Below are positions 8,633-17,347 of a DNA stretch of 39,521 bases, one piece after another. Below the pieces are notes generated by a model. The model was not told the DNA's origin. It did no database searches and was given only the letters and a program-made list of their open reading frames with translations. The position numbers and the translations under genes are program-made. The DNA is taken from NCBI RefSeq assembly GCF_017355205.1, contig NZ_JADIJK010000036.1, positions 1-39,521 on the forward strand, in the 5' to 3' direction. How positions within the stretch are numbered: the first letter of the stretch is position 1; each line of letters opens with the position of its first letter. This stretch comes from Bacillus sp. SD088. Its GTDB lineage: Bacteria > Bacillota > Bacilli > Bacillales > Bacillaceae_C.

Positions 8633-10309
8633 CTAAAGTTGTATCCATAATGTTTGGTTAGGCGCCATCTCAAAGTTTCCATCGAATGGTTGGTTATCGA
8701 TGAGGTTGGTTCCTTTGTATTCTATTTGCATGGGGATGTGATCGTCTGATACGTTTACCATGGCTAGTATTTTGTCTCCAGTTTCTTCGTTGTGTCTGAT
8801 GATTGAGAAGATGCGTTTATCCAGATGAATAACTTTTTGTTTTGCGTTTGGATGGAAGGCTTTTAAGCTTCTTCTTAGTTTGATTCGTTTAGATAATGTT
8901 TCAAATATTTGTGCTCTCAGTGTGTTTTCCTTTAATGCAGTCTCTAATTCGTCCTTATTTAGTTTCTCTCGGTTTATTCTTCTATTTATACCCGATTTTT
9001 CCACACCTGCTAGATCATTTTCGGATCCAAGTAGGCTGTGAATATAAACGGCAGGGACCCCAACTACAGATAGCAATATCGAATGAGCGGCCATCGTCCG
9101 TCGCACTTTCACTTCATTATTTTCATCTGGATGAGCTAAAGCATTTAAATAATTTATATTTAACTCATAAGGACTTTTTGTCCCGTCACCATTATCTTTG
9201 TAAGAGACTAATCCTCCGTGTTCAAGGGCTTTATCAACTAACAACTGTTTTTCATCTTCTGTTAAAATTCCTTCAGTTGGCCGCATACCAATGCCATCGT
9301 GTGAAGCTAGAAAATTAAAATAGGTTGTAGTCGAAGAGGTGGATTCTAGTGTGTTTAGCCAATCAGATAATTTCTCAGCATTTTTTGTTAAAAAAGAAAA
9401 TAATGTTAATGGGGGCAAAGGAAATTGATAAACCATTTGTGCCTCATCCTGCCCATTCCCAAAATAACTTATATTCTCTTTATGCGGGACATTTGTTTCT
9501 GTAATAATAATGGTATTAGGGTTTATCGCCTCTAATACCTTTCGCATTAATTTAATTAAAACATGTGTTTCTTCTAAATGAATGCAGCTTGTCCCCAATT
9601 CTTTCCACATAAAACCGATCGCATCTAAACGAATATACTTTGCTCCATTTGCGGCATACATGCCTAGAATATCCAGTATTTCAAGCAACAAGTCAGGATT
9701 TTTATAATTTAAGTCAATCTGGTCTTCACTAAAGGTTGTCCAAACATATTTCGGACCTTCCTTTGTATCAAATGCGGTAAGAAGCGGGAGGGCTCTTGGA
9801 CGTGTCACTTGACTATAATCTAATGAAGGGTCAGCTTCAATAAAGTATTTTTTGTATTGATCCTGCCCTTGCAAAAATCCTTGAAACCAGTCACTACTCT
9901 TAGAAATATGATTGATCACCGCATCAAACATTAAATCATATTCATTAGAAAGTTGATTGATATCTTTCCAACTCCCCAATTCCGGGTCTATTTTACGATA
10001 ATCAACAACTGAGAATCCATCATCAGACGTATATGGATAGAACGGCAAAATATGAACAGCATTTACACAATCGACATGACTTAACAAAAAATCCTTTAAT
10101 GTTTTTAATGGCGCTTCTTCCTGTTTCAAAATGCTATCACCATAAGTGATTAACATTACGTCTTTTTCTGATATCCATTGTTCGTTTAACTCTTGCTGCC
10201 GTTTATATTTTTCCACAATCCTCTCAATTTTCAAGAATATATCTGAGATATCTCCATCATATAAAAAAGCTAATCTATTTAATATTTGTTCTTTTGTATG
10301 TCTTTCCAT
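8633..10309 (-). CDS. ycjM: GH13 subfamily 18 sugar phosphorylase, probable glucosylglycerate phosphorylase (YcjM-like)
   Basis: Predicted cytoplasmic retaining phosphorylase that releases alpha-glucose 1-phosphate from an alpha-glucoside. The GH13 catalytic triad is visible in ATG-start numbering: Asp229 in YIRLDAIGF (nucleophile), Glu271 in ITETNVPHKENISYFGNG (acid/base) and Asp338 in FLASHDGIGMRP (transition-state stabiliser). The ISYFGNG and SHDGIG stretches are typical of subfamily 18, which includes sucrose, glucosylglycerate and glucosylglycerol phosphorylases. The glycerate kinase gene 16 bases upstream argues for glucosylglycerate, the activity known for Escherichia coli YcjM. The ATG at 10309 has GTGAGGG at good spacing; the upstream TTG is less likely. 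Length (558 residues) matches YcjM. A sucrose phosphorylase assignment is less likely in this context but not excluded by sequence. Confidence 0.82.
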   Translation of the reverse strand: MERHTKEQILNRLAFLYDGDISDIFLKIERIVEKYKRQQELNEQWISEKDVMLITYGDSILKQEEAPLKTLKDFLLSHVDCVNAVHILPFYPYTSDDGFSVVDYRKIDPELGSWKDINQLSNEYDLMFDAVINHISKSSDWFQGFLQGQDQYKKYFIEADPSLDYSQVTRPRALPLLTAFDTKEGPKYVWTTFSEDQIDLNYKNPDLLLEILDILGMYAANGAKYIRLDAIGFMWKELGTSCIHLEETHVLIKLMRKVLEAINPNTIIITETNVPHKENISYFGNGQDEAQMVYQFPLPPLTLFSFLTKNAEKLSDWLNTLESTSSTTTYFNFLASHDGIGMRPTEGILTEDEKQLLVDKALEHGGLVSYKDNGDGTKSPYELNINYLNALAHPDENNEVKVRRTMAAHSILLSVVGVPAVYIHSLLGSENDLAGVEKSGINRRINREKLNKDELETALKENTLRAQIFETLSKRIKLRRSLKAFHPNAKQKVIHLDKRIFSIIRHNEETGDKILAMVNVSDDHIPMQIEYKGTNLIDNQPFDGNFEMAPNQTLWIQL

Positions 10310-10325
10310 TTGCAACCCTCACATC

Positions 10326-11453
10326 TTAATTAAAGTTGATTAATCGAACAACATTTTCAACTGTCTGGAATAAATTTTCTTCCGCTTTTATAAAGGCTTC
10401 TTCTAAATCACAAGGATTGTTTATAATGCTGTGGACAGAGAGTAAACCTTTTTTAAATAAAGGTTCATATCCTTCTTGCACACTACCTGCAAATGCCACC
10501 ACAGGTACGTGATGAATGTTTGCTTCACGGACGATTCCAGCTATGACTTTTCCATTCGGAGTTTGGTGATCTATCTTTCCTTCACCGGTAAAAACAAAAT
10601 CCACTTGATCAAGTGCCTTGGAAAAATCCAATGTTTCGAGAACTAAATCAATCCCACTTTGCAATTTTCCACCAATGGCTAATAAGGCAGCGCCAAGCCC
10701 ACCTGCTGCCCCCGAACCTTGCACATCACCAATCGGCATTTGTACTGTTTTTTCTAATAGATGATTAAAATGATTAAGATTTTGGTCCAATTGTTTGATC
10801 ATTGCATTAGTGGCCCCTTTTTGCGGTCCATAAATATAGCTTGCTCCATTTTCTCCACATAAAGGATTTGTTACATCACATGCGACAGAAATATTGATGC
10901 CTTTCAACCTGGGATCAATGGAAGCTAAATGCACACTAGAAATCTCACCTAGGCTCCCGCCGCCATGATCGACTTGTCTACCAGATTGGTCGACTATTTC
11001 AGCTCCTATTGCTTGCAGCATTCCCACGCCGCCATCATTCGTAGCACTTCCGCCAATCGTAATGATTAAATTGGTAATTTCATGTTCTAATGCAGCCAAT
11101 ATTAATTCACCAGTGCCATAACTAGTCGTTCTCATTGGATTTCTTTTTTCTGCTGATACTAAATGAATCCCGCTTGCTTCAGCCATCTCAACGATGGCTG
11201 TTTTCTGATCTGAAAATATAGCATAGCGTGCAAGCACTTTTTCGCCCAGAGGGCCAGTCACCTGTTTATAGAAAACTTCACCAGCCAATGCGTAATTTAA
11301 CACTTCCAACGTTCCTTCTCCACCATCCGCTACTGGCAACAAGTCAACCTTAATGTCAGGATCGACGCTTATAATCGCTTTACTCATAATCTGAGCTACA
11401 CGAGAAGCAGACAGACTTTCTTTAAATGAATCAGGCGATAGTAATATCTTCAT
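10326..11453 (-). CDS. Glycerate kinase (GlxK/GarK family)
   Basis: Phosphorylates D-glycerate with ATP to phosphoglycerate, feeding lower glycolysis; the characterised GarK/GlxK relatives give the 2-phosphate. The opening MKILLSPDSFKESLSA and the motifs LPVADGGEGTLE, IGGSATNDGGVGML, GSGAAGGLGAAL and FTGEGKIDHQTPNGKV are diagnostic of PF02595. Length (375 residues) is standard. The ATG at 11453 is preferred to the GTG just before it, although the ribosome site is weak (GAAAG overlapping the upstream stop). It lies between the beta-phosphoglucomutase and phosphorylase genes, so it should consume the glycerate that the downstream enzyme liberates from glucosylglycerate. The E. coli ycj cluster has no such gene. 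Confidence 0.92.
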   Translation of the reverse strand: MKILLSPDSFKESLSASRVAQIMSKAIISVDPDIKVDLLPVADGGEGTLEVLNYALAGEVFYKQVTGPLGEKVLARYAIFSDQKTAIVEMAEASGIHLVSAEKRNPMRTTSYGTGELILAALEHEITNLIITIGGSATNDGGVGMLQAIGAEIVDQSGRQVDHGGGSLGEISSVHLASIDPRLKGINISVACDVTNPLCGENGASYIYGPQKGATNAMIKQLDQNLNHFNHLLEKTVQMPIGDVQGSGAAGGLGAALLAIGGKLQSGIDLVLETLDFSKALDQVDFVFTGEGKIDHQTPNGKVIAGIVREANIHHVPVVAFAGSVQEGYEPLFKKGLLSVHSIINNPCDLEEAFIKAEENLFQTVENVVRLINFN

Positions 11454-11463
11454 CACAAAACAC

Positions 11464-12135
11464 TCAACTTTCTTTCCAATGCGAGAAGGCTTCTTTCACT
11501 TTATTCCAGTCTAACTGTGAGGTCTCTTCCACAAGCAAATCAGCATCTGTTAAATGGCCGCCAATGCCAACAGCAAACATATTACTAGATTGAATCGCTG
11601 CAATACCAACTAGCGCATCTTCTATTCCGATTGCGTTAGAAGGATTGGCTTGAAGTACATCACATACATTTAAAAATATCTCCGGGTCTGGTTTTGAATT
11701 TTTTATTTTACTTGCATCTGCACAATAATCAAATAAATGTTCGATCTCCAGCGCTTGTAAAACGGTTTGAGCATTTTTAGAAACAGACGCTAATCCAATC
11801 GGGATATTTTCACTCTTTATTCTATTTATGAATGATAGAATTCCTGGCAGAATTTCTTCCGGCGTTAATTGCTGAATAAATTGTTTATATAGTTCATTCT
11901 TTTTCTCTGCTAGCTCCATTTTTTCCGCATAAGTCAACTCTATATTTCCTCTATTTAAAATAAGTTCGAGTGATTCTAGTCGACTTACACCTTTTAGATT
12001 TTCATTAAACTCCTCATTAAAAGGAATATCACGTTCATCTGCGATGCTTTTCCAAGCTAAATAGTGATACTTAGCTGTATCTGTAATAACTCCATCTAAA
12101 TCAAATACAACGGCCTCAATTATTTTACTCTGCAT
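11464..12135 (-). CDS. ycjU: Beta-phosphoglucomutase (YcjU-like, HAD family)
   Basis: Converts beta-glucose 1-phosphate, the product of inverting GH65 phosphorylases, to glucose 6-phosphate. HAD motif I is FDLDGVITDT (Asp12 nucleophile, Asp14 acid/base), followed by the HYLAWK segment. The cap has LKGVSRLESLELIL, characteristic of beta-phosphoglucomutases. Motif II is in IGLASVSKN, motif III is the Lys in KNSKPDPEIF, and motif IV is GIEDALVGI. At 223 residues it matches the family. It follows the GH65 gene by 24 bases with AAAGGAA before the ATG, and the pairing of the two activities is the usual arrangement. Confidence 0.92.
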   Translation of the reverse strand: MQSKIIEAVVFDLDGVITDTAKYHYLAWKSIADERDIPFNEEFNENLKGVSRLESLELILNRGNIELTYAEKMELAEKKNELYKQFIQQLTPEEILPGILSFINRIKSENIPIGLASVSKNAQTVLQALEIEHLFDYCADASKIKNSKPDPEIFLNVCDVLQANPSNAIGIEDALVGIAAIQSSNMFAVGIGGHLTDADLLVEETSQLDWNKVKEAFSHWKES

Positions 12136-12159
12136 TTTAATAGATTCCTTTCTTGACTG

Positions 12160-14394
12160 CTACACAAGTTGAACAGATATTGGCTCCTTCGTTAGTTCAA
12201 ACACTTCATCCTTCACCTTGATTGTAAGAGGGGCACCGCCAACATTTTTAACGATTAGCTTTTCGTTTTCAACGATAAATTCAAGCTTTCTTCCTCTATA
12301 TTGAATCGGAAATTTTAATCTCGACCAGTCTTTGGGAAGTGTCGGTTGAACTGTAATGCTATCTTCTGAAAAAGATATGTTTAGAAAATGAAATACCGCA
12401 AGCCAAATCGCTCCTAAAGATGCGGCATGGACTCCTTCATCTGATGAATGGGGATTGGCTCCCAAATCAATTAGACACGCTTCTTGAAACCATTGATACG
12501 CTAAGTCTTTCTCTCCGCATCTCATTGCAACAATGGCATGGATCGCTTTGCTTAAGGATGAATCATGAATCGTTCTGTTCTCATAATATTGAAAGTTTTG
12601 GTAAACAATCTCTTTTGAAAACAATTGCGGAAATAAATAAAGGAGCATAACAACATCTGCCTGTTTTAATATTTGCATCTCATTTACTTCCGGCCTGGAA
12701 TAATCCAATAAGATCGATTGACTTCCTTGGCTTTGCTTATATTTTGCTAGATCAATATAAGGTTTTTGCAGAAACGTATCATCTTGTGGAAGTAACCCAT
12801 CTTCATTCACTTGTGGTAAATATAAATGTTTCATAAAATGCTCAGCTTCTTGTTTAAAGGCTTCATCTACTTTCGCGAACTGCTCCATATATCTCAATGC
12901 TTGTTGCACATTAAAATGAGCAAGATAATTTGTATAAGCATTATTATCAATAAACTCCGTATATTCATCAGGACCGATAACATTTTTTATAGAAAGCTTG
13001 TCATTTTGCTTCACCGTACGGCTAATCCAAAAAGCACTCGTCTCTTTTAACAATGTTAATCCTTCTTCTATCATAAACTGATCGTCTCTCGTTGTTTCAT
13101 AATATCGAATAACCGCAAAAGCAATATCTGCCACAATATGATGTTCAGCCAACGCTGATGCTACTTTTTGTCTTTTACCCGTTTTAATATTAATTGCCGC
13201 ATAAGTAGGCGTTTCTTCTTCCCCTGATAGCGCACTTTCCCATGGGAATTGCGCTCCCTTAAATCCATTCATTTCCGCCTTTTTATACGCCATTGGTAAG
13301 CGACTATAGCGATAGTGCAGAAGCTGCCTAGCAATAGACGGATTTGTATAGAGATGAAAGGGTAAAATAAAAATCTCTGTATCCCAAAACACATGGCCTT
13401 TGTATCCTTCACCTGTTAATCCCTTTGCTCCAATACTAAAATCAGCATTATGCTTGGGTGTCATAATTTCAATATGATATATGGCAAAATCAATCGATAA
13501 CTGATCCATTTCGTTTGGAGAAGAAATCTCTATTCTGTGGTCTTTCCAAAAATCATTCCAAGCCTGTTCAGACTTTTGCAGTGCCTGGTTATATCCGTCC
13601 TGATACAGTTGTTTGATTTTTTCCAATCCCACTGCTTCAATGGTCAATTTTTCTGGAATATCCTGATCGAGACTCGTAAAAATTGCCCCATACTTTTCAA
13701 AGGTAAAGGGCTGTTCTTTTTTTACTGTCACTTCTCCATGCGCTAATAATTGCCTGTTTTTTGAAGTGAAATATTCTTTATCGATCATGGAATATTTACA
13801 AGCAGCAAACAAAGCAATTTTTTGCTTGGAATGAGAGGTGTGGTAAACACTTTGCATGTACTGATCGTTAAATACCCGTACATTCTCTTCCATTACATGT
13901 TGTCTACCGTGATTTGTTTGTTGTCCGTCAATCCCTGTGGTAATTTTTATCGATATATCTTTATTTAAACTAACGATCGTGATAGCGGAAGCCAAAACAT
14001 GCAAATCAGCTTTGGAGACCATTCTTTTAAAAGTCATTTTTAGTTGGAGACCATCATTTCTCTCCCAAACAACTTCCCGAATCATTTCTCCTCTATCTAG
14101 ATAAAGCTTTTTCGAATAAGCAAGAATCTTACCGGACATCAACGAAAACACTTCGTGATCAATCTCTATTTTTACACCAACTAAATCTGGGAGATTGACG
14201 ATTTCTGCTGGAGCATTATTTGTCTCTTTATTGTATATACCCGCAACATACATGCCTCTTGTTTGTTCAGGGTATTCCTCTTCATGAACACCCCGAATTC
14301 CCATATAACCATTCCCTAAGGTCATGAGTGTTCCATATTTATTTAATTTTTGTAAATCAAAATGATCATCTAGTAGAACTTGTTGCCACTTCAT
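12160..14394 (-). CDS. ycjT: GH65 disaccharide phosphorylase, probable kojibiose phosphorylase-like (YcjT-like)
   Basis: Cytoplasmic inverting phosphorylase that cleaves an alpha-glucoside with phosphate to beta-glucose 1-phosphate. The N-terminal beta-sandwich (about 1-270) opens with LNKYGTLMTLGNGYMGIRG. The (alpha/alpha)6 barrel contains the substrate-binding segment GHVFWDTEIFILPF, the catalytic acid Glu477 in IGPDEYTEFIDNNAYTN, KQADVVMLLYLFP, and the phosphate-site region HSSDEGVHAASLGAIW (649-664). Length (744 residues) fits. Within GH65 the sequence alone does not separate kojibiose, trehalose, maltose and glucosylglycerol phosphorylases; I favour the kojibiose/YcjT type because of gene order. 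Start and preceding stop overlap by 4 bases (ATGA), indicating coupling with the Gfo/Idh/MocA gene. Confidence 0.88.
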   Translation of the reverse strand: MKWQQVLLDDHFDLQKLNKYGTLMTLGNGYMGIRGVHEEEYPEQTRGMYVAGIYNKETNNAPAEIVNLPDLVGVKIEIDHEVFSLMSGKILAYSKKLYLDRGEMIREVVWERNDGLQLKMTFKRMVSKADLHVLASAITIVSLNKDISIKITTGIDGQQTNHGRQHVMEENVRVFNDQYMQSVYHTSHSKQKIALFAACKYSMIDKEYFTSKNRQLLAHGEVTVKKEQPFTFEKYGAIFTSLDQDIPEKLTIEAVGLEKIKQLYQDGYNQALQKSEQAWNDFWKDHRIEISSPNEMDQLSIDFAIYHIEIMTPKHNADFSIGAKGLTGEGYKGHVFWDTEIFILPFHLYTNPSIARQLLHYRYSRLPMAYKKAEMNGFKGAQFPWESALSGEEETPTYAAINIKTGKRQKVASALAEHHIVADIAFAVIRYYETTRDDQFMIEEGLTLLKETSAFWISRTVKQNDKLSIKNVIGPDEYTEFIDNNAYTNYLAHFNVQQALRYMEQFAKVDEAFKQEAEHFMKHLYLPQVNEDGLLPQDDTFLQKPYIDLAKYKQSQGSQSILLDYSRPEVNEMQILKQADVVMLLYLFPQLFSKEIVYQNFQYYENRTIHDSSLSKAIHAIVAMRCGEKDLAYQWFQEACLIDLGANPHSSDEGVHAASLGAIWLAVFHFLNISFSEDSITVQPTLPKDWSRLKFPIQYRGRKLEFIVENEKLIVKNVGGAPLTIKVKDEVFELTKEPISVQLV

Positions 14395-15434
14395 AAATAA
14401 ACACTCTCTCCTGTTTCCGCTGATCGATATAATGCTTCGATTAAAGTTTGGACTTTGTATCCTTCATCCCCAGTTACAATGGAGCCATTCCCCTTGCCTG
14501 TACAGTGATCGATAAATGAATGAATGCTCTTCTTCTTCGCATCTTCATTTGTTGTATTTTCGTACTCATATAATGTAACGAGTTCACCTGCTCTATCCGT
14601 ATATATCTCTAGTGGATACAAACTAGCCCCTGCTTTATCACCGGAGAAGGAAACGTTCAAATACGACTTTGGTTTTATATGCAAGGCAAAGGATGTTTCT
14701 AATTCGATTAAACCACCATTTTCCAGTTCGATAAAAGCAAACAAAGAATCCTCAACTTCATATTTATTTGGGTCCCATTTTCCGAATGACCCTTCAGATT
14801 TAAAAGGGGCGATTTTAGAAAACATTTTAGCCGTTACCCTATGAATGGTTGGAAACTTTAATAAAAATAGGGCACAATCCACCATATGAATGCCGATATC
14901 AATTAATGGTCCCCCACCTTGTAATTCTTTGTTTGTAAAATGCCCCCAACCTGGAACTCCGGATCTACGCACAGCAGAAATCTTCGTATAATAAACATCC
15001 CCAAGAATTTCTTCCTGCATTTTTTGATGCAATAAGTTCGTTTCTGGTGCAAATCGATGCTGAAAGTTATAGGCCAAAACAAGGTTTTTTTCCTTGGCTA
15101 ATTGACTTAATTTTTTTGCATCATCCGCACGAATGGTTGGTGGCTTTTCACAAATCACATGACATTGATGCTCTAAGGCCTCTCTTACATGCTGGTAATG
15201 ATATTTATTCGGAGTACATACACTGACGATATCTGGTTTTTCCGCCTGCAGCATGTCCTTCACGTTTGTATAATAGGTTGGGATATTATTCTTTTTTGCA
15301 AAAGCTTGAGCACTCTCATATCTTCGACTAACGACAGAAACAATCTGAACCCCTTCTTTATCTCGATAAGCCGGGATATGTGTTGTTTCTGCCACTTGTC
15401 CCCCACCAATGATAGCTACTTTCAAATTTTCCAA
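14391..15434 (-). CDS. ycjS: Gfo/Idh/MocA family NAD(P)-dependent sugar dehydrogenase (YcjS-like)
   Basis: Predicted glucoside 3-dehydrogenase. E. coli YcjS interconverts glucosides and 3-keto-glucosides with NAD, as I recall the literature. The Rossmann motif is VAIIGGGQVAETTHIPAY (residues 6-23), the catalytic Lys97 lies in CEKPP, and LIDIGIHMVDCALFLL supplies the active-site His183 and Asp186 region. Length is 347 residues, close to YcjS. The start is a TTG at 15434 with AGAGGTG 6 bases upstream; no ATG in frame offers a better site. It lies 12 bases after the epimerase gene. Direction in vivo would be reduction of a 3-keto-glucoside if the operon converts gulosides to glucosides. Confidence 0.85.
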   Translation of the reverse strand: MENLKVAIIGGGQVAETTHIPAYRDKEGVQIVSVVSRRYESAQAFAKKNNIPTYYTNVKDMLQAEKPDIVSVCTPNKYHYQHVREALEHQCHVICEKPPTIRADDAKKLSQLAKEKNLVLAYNFQHRFAPETNLLHQKMQEEILGDVYYTKISAVRRSGVPGWGHFTNKELQGGGPLIDIGIHMVDCALFLLKFPTIHRVTAKMFSKIAPFKSEGSFGKWDPNKYEVEDSLFAFIELENGGLIELETSFALHIKPKSYLNVSFSGDKAGASLYPLEIYTDRAGELVTLYEYENTTNEDAKKKSIHSFIDHCTGKGNGSIVTGDEGYKVQTLIEALYRSAETGESVYL

Positions 15435-15446
15435 ATGCTACACCTC

Positions 15447-16244
15447 TTAACAAGCAAGAATCGATTTTAAATAAGCAAGCGACTTTTTGAATTCATGCTC
15501 TGCATCTTCACCCTGGATTCTACATTCAATGGCTAAATAACCATCATATTGATTGGCTCGAAGCTGATCAAAGCATTGCTTAAAATTAATTGATCCACTC
15601 CCAGGTTGGAAACGATGATTGTCTGCCAAGTGAATATGTCCAATGAGATCTTTATTTTTTTGTAAAGTAACTAGGATATTATCTTCTTCTATATTCATAT
15701 GGTAAAAATCCGCAACAATTTTCACATGCTTTAAGTCGTTCTTTTCAATGTATTCTCGCGCATCAGCGACCCTGTTGATCATATGGTCTTGATAACGATT
15801 CAAAGGCTCTAGATAAATCGAAGTATTGGTTTTTTCTGCTACCTTTTCTAGATACAGTAATGAATCCGAGATTGCATTCCAATCGCCTTCTTTGTTTCTA
15901 GGTGGAGTAAATGGTGGTAATCGGTATGTGAACATTCCCCATGCTGCTGGGATCACGACCCCTTTCCCGCCAATTTCTTGTAGAGCATATAATATATTTT
16001 TAAGCTCCTCTAAGCCGTTTTTTCTTCTCTCCTCAGAGAAATCACCAATCCAACCGTCATAACCATTACATGCCGTTTTAACTTCTATTCCGGTCTCTTC
16101 CATAGCGGATTTAATTTCTTCTATATTGTCGACTAGCATTTTCCCATCAATTTCGTATCCATCTATCCCTAAGTCTTTTAAATAACGAAATTTATCAATG
16201 ATTTTTTCCGGAAAAAAATTTTGGTCTTGAGTTGCTAGTTTCAT
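15447..16244 (-). CDS. ycjR: Xylose-isomerase-like TIM-barrel sugar epimerase (YcjR-like)
   Basis: Metal-dependent isomerase/epimerase. The E. coli counterpart YcjR epimerises 3-keto-glycosides at C4 (gulo to gluco). The four expected metal ligands are visible: Glu146 in YLEPLNRY, Asp179 in IVADFYHM, His205 in GHIHLADNH and Glu240 in LAIECR. The AP-endonuclease-2-like barrel covers the full 265 residues. The ATG at 16244 is preferred to that at 16253 because the AAAGGA site would overlap the latter. It is placed between the two dehydrogenase genes, 24 bases downstream of the first, as in the E. coli Q-R-S order. Confidence 0.85.
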   Translation of the reverse strand: MKLATQDQNFFPEKIIDKFRYLKDLGIDGYEIDGKMLVDNIEEIKSAMEETGIEVKTACNGYDGWIGDFSEERRKNGLEELKNILYALQEIGGKGVVIPAAWGMFTYRLPPFTPPRNKEGDWNAISDSLLYLEKVAEKTNTSIYLEPLNRYQDHMINRVADAREYIEKNDLKHVKIVADFYHMNIEEDNILVTLQKNKDLIGHIHLADNHRFQPGSGSINFKQCFDQLRANQYDGYLAIECRIQGEDAEHEFKKSLAYLKSILAC

Positions 16245-16268
16245 AGCCCTCATCCTTTCTTGGAAAAT

Positions 16269-17327
16269 TTACTTTGAGTGTGTGACGCCAAGCTTTATAC
16301 TCAAATGTGGTGATTGATCAACATATTTCATATATGCCTCTGCACTTTCCTCAAATGAAACAATCGGATCAATAATTTTTTCACAATCTAAATATCCGTT
16401 CATCAATAATTCCCAGCATGTTTTTTCAATCCGTTTTCTATCCCATCTTGGATAATCTGGGTTTGGTTCACTTGCAGCTCGAGAGAAAACAATATTTGCA
16501 TTATTAAAATGAGCTTCTCTGCCAAAATTTAATCCTTCCGGGAATGGCTTCGCAAAAGCAATGTAAGAAATCGTTCCACCATACGCAATGGCACGTAAGG
16601 CATCTTGCAGAGCACTCGCAATTCCACTGGTTTCAATGTAAACATCTACCCCTTTTCTTTGGGTATTTTGTTTCACTTCAAATCCAACGTCACACTGTGT
16701 TGGATCTAAAGCAAGATCTGCACCATGCTCTAGAGCAATGTCTCTTCGGTGCGCAATAGGATCAACTGCCACCACAAAACTCGCACCCGCTTTTTTAGCA
16801 AGTTGAACGGCGATTTGTCCGATTGCACCTAATCCAGAGACAACAACATAATCTCCCGCTCGAATATTTCCATCACGAACAGCGCTAAGAGCAAATTGAG
16901 CAGGGTCATAGCAAACAGCATTTTGCCATTTCGCATCTTTTGGCATTTTCAATAAACGATGATTATCGATTGCATCAACAACAACATAGTCCGATATTGG
17001 TCCATAGGTACAAACTCGTTCTCCGACACGATAATCTGTTACGTTTCTACCTGCTTCAACAATTTCTCCTACAACCATATTGCCTAATTTGAATTCTCCG
17101 AAGACAATTCCCTTTTGGGATTTGTCTTTACGAGGCATAAACATTCTCCATTCTTCAGAGAATTCCTCTTCCATAAAGGGAGTTGTCCCTCTAAAATCAA
17201 TTACTTCTGTTCCATGCTTAGGAGCGGAAAATTCAACCTTCACTTTTACTTCCGTATCTTTTATGGTAGGTTCTTCCAATGTTTGTAATTTGGCAACCCT
17301 TGGTTCTGTTGCTATTAATGTCTTCAT
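16269..17327 (-). CDS. ycjQ: MDR-superfamily alcohol dehydrogenase (YcjQ-like)
   Basis: Predicted sugar dehydrogenase oxidising an unusual glycoside at C3 (E. coli YcjQ acts on gulosides). The cofactor domain has VVVSGLGAIGQIAVQLAKKAGA and VVAVDP, with acidic AVDP suggesting NAD. The N-terminal GroES-like domain is present but the zinc-site residues of classical MDR enzymes are altered: the Cys-Gly-x-Asp turn reads KHGTEV, the GHE motif reads GNMVVGE, and the four-Cys structural lobe is absent. At 352 residues it matches YcjQ. It lies 20 bases after the permease gene and 24 before the epimerase gene. Other annotations for this subfamily (bacteriochlorophyllide dehydrogenase-like) are unlikely here. 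Confidence 0.82.
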   Translation of the reverse strand: MKTLIATEPRVAKLQTLEEPTIKDTEVKVKVEFSAPKHGTEVIDFRGTTPFMEEEFSEEWRMFMPRKDKSQKGIVFGEFKLGNMVVGEIVEAGRNVTDYRVGERVCTYGPISDYVVVDAIDNHRLLKMPKDAKWQNAVCYDPAQFALSAVRDGNIRAGDYVVVSGLGAIGQIAVQLAKKAGASFVVAVDPIAHRRDIALEHGADLALDPTQCDVGFEVKQNTQRKGVDVYIETSGIASALQDALRAIAYGGTISYIAFAKPFPEGLNFGREAHFNNANIVFSRAASEPNPDYPRWDRKRIEKTCWELLMNGYLDCEKIIDPIVSFEESAEAYMKYVDQSPHLSIKLGVTHSK

Positions 17328-17347
17328 CCTATTTCTTCCCTTCTGAA

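Noticed and set aside
8896-9318. 140-codon plus-strand open frame
   Set aside because: It is antisense to the GH13_18 phosphorylase, whose catalytic motifs prove the other strand is coding.
8633-10309. Sucrose phosphorylase
   Set aside because: The same GH13 subfamily is involved, but there is no fructose-related gene nearby, and the adjacent glycerate kinase and Ycj-like order favour glucosylglycerate phosphorylase.
12160-14394. Trehalose or maltose phosphorylase as firm name for the GH65 enzyme
   Set aside because: The motifs visible do not discriminate among GH65 specificities; only the family and context-based guess were kept.
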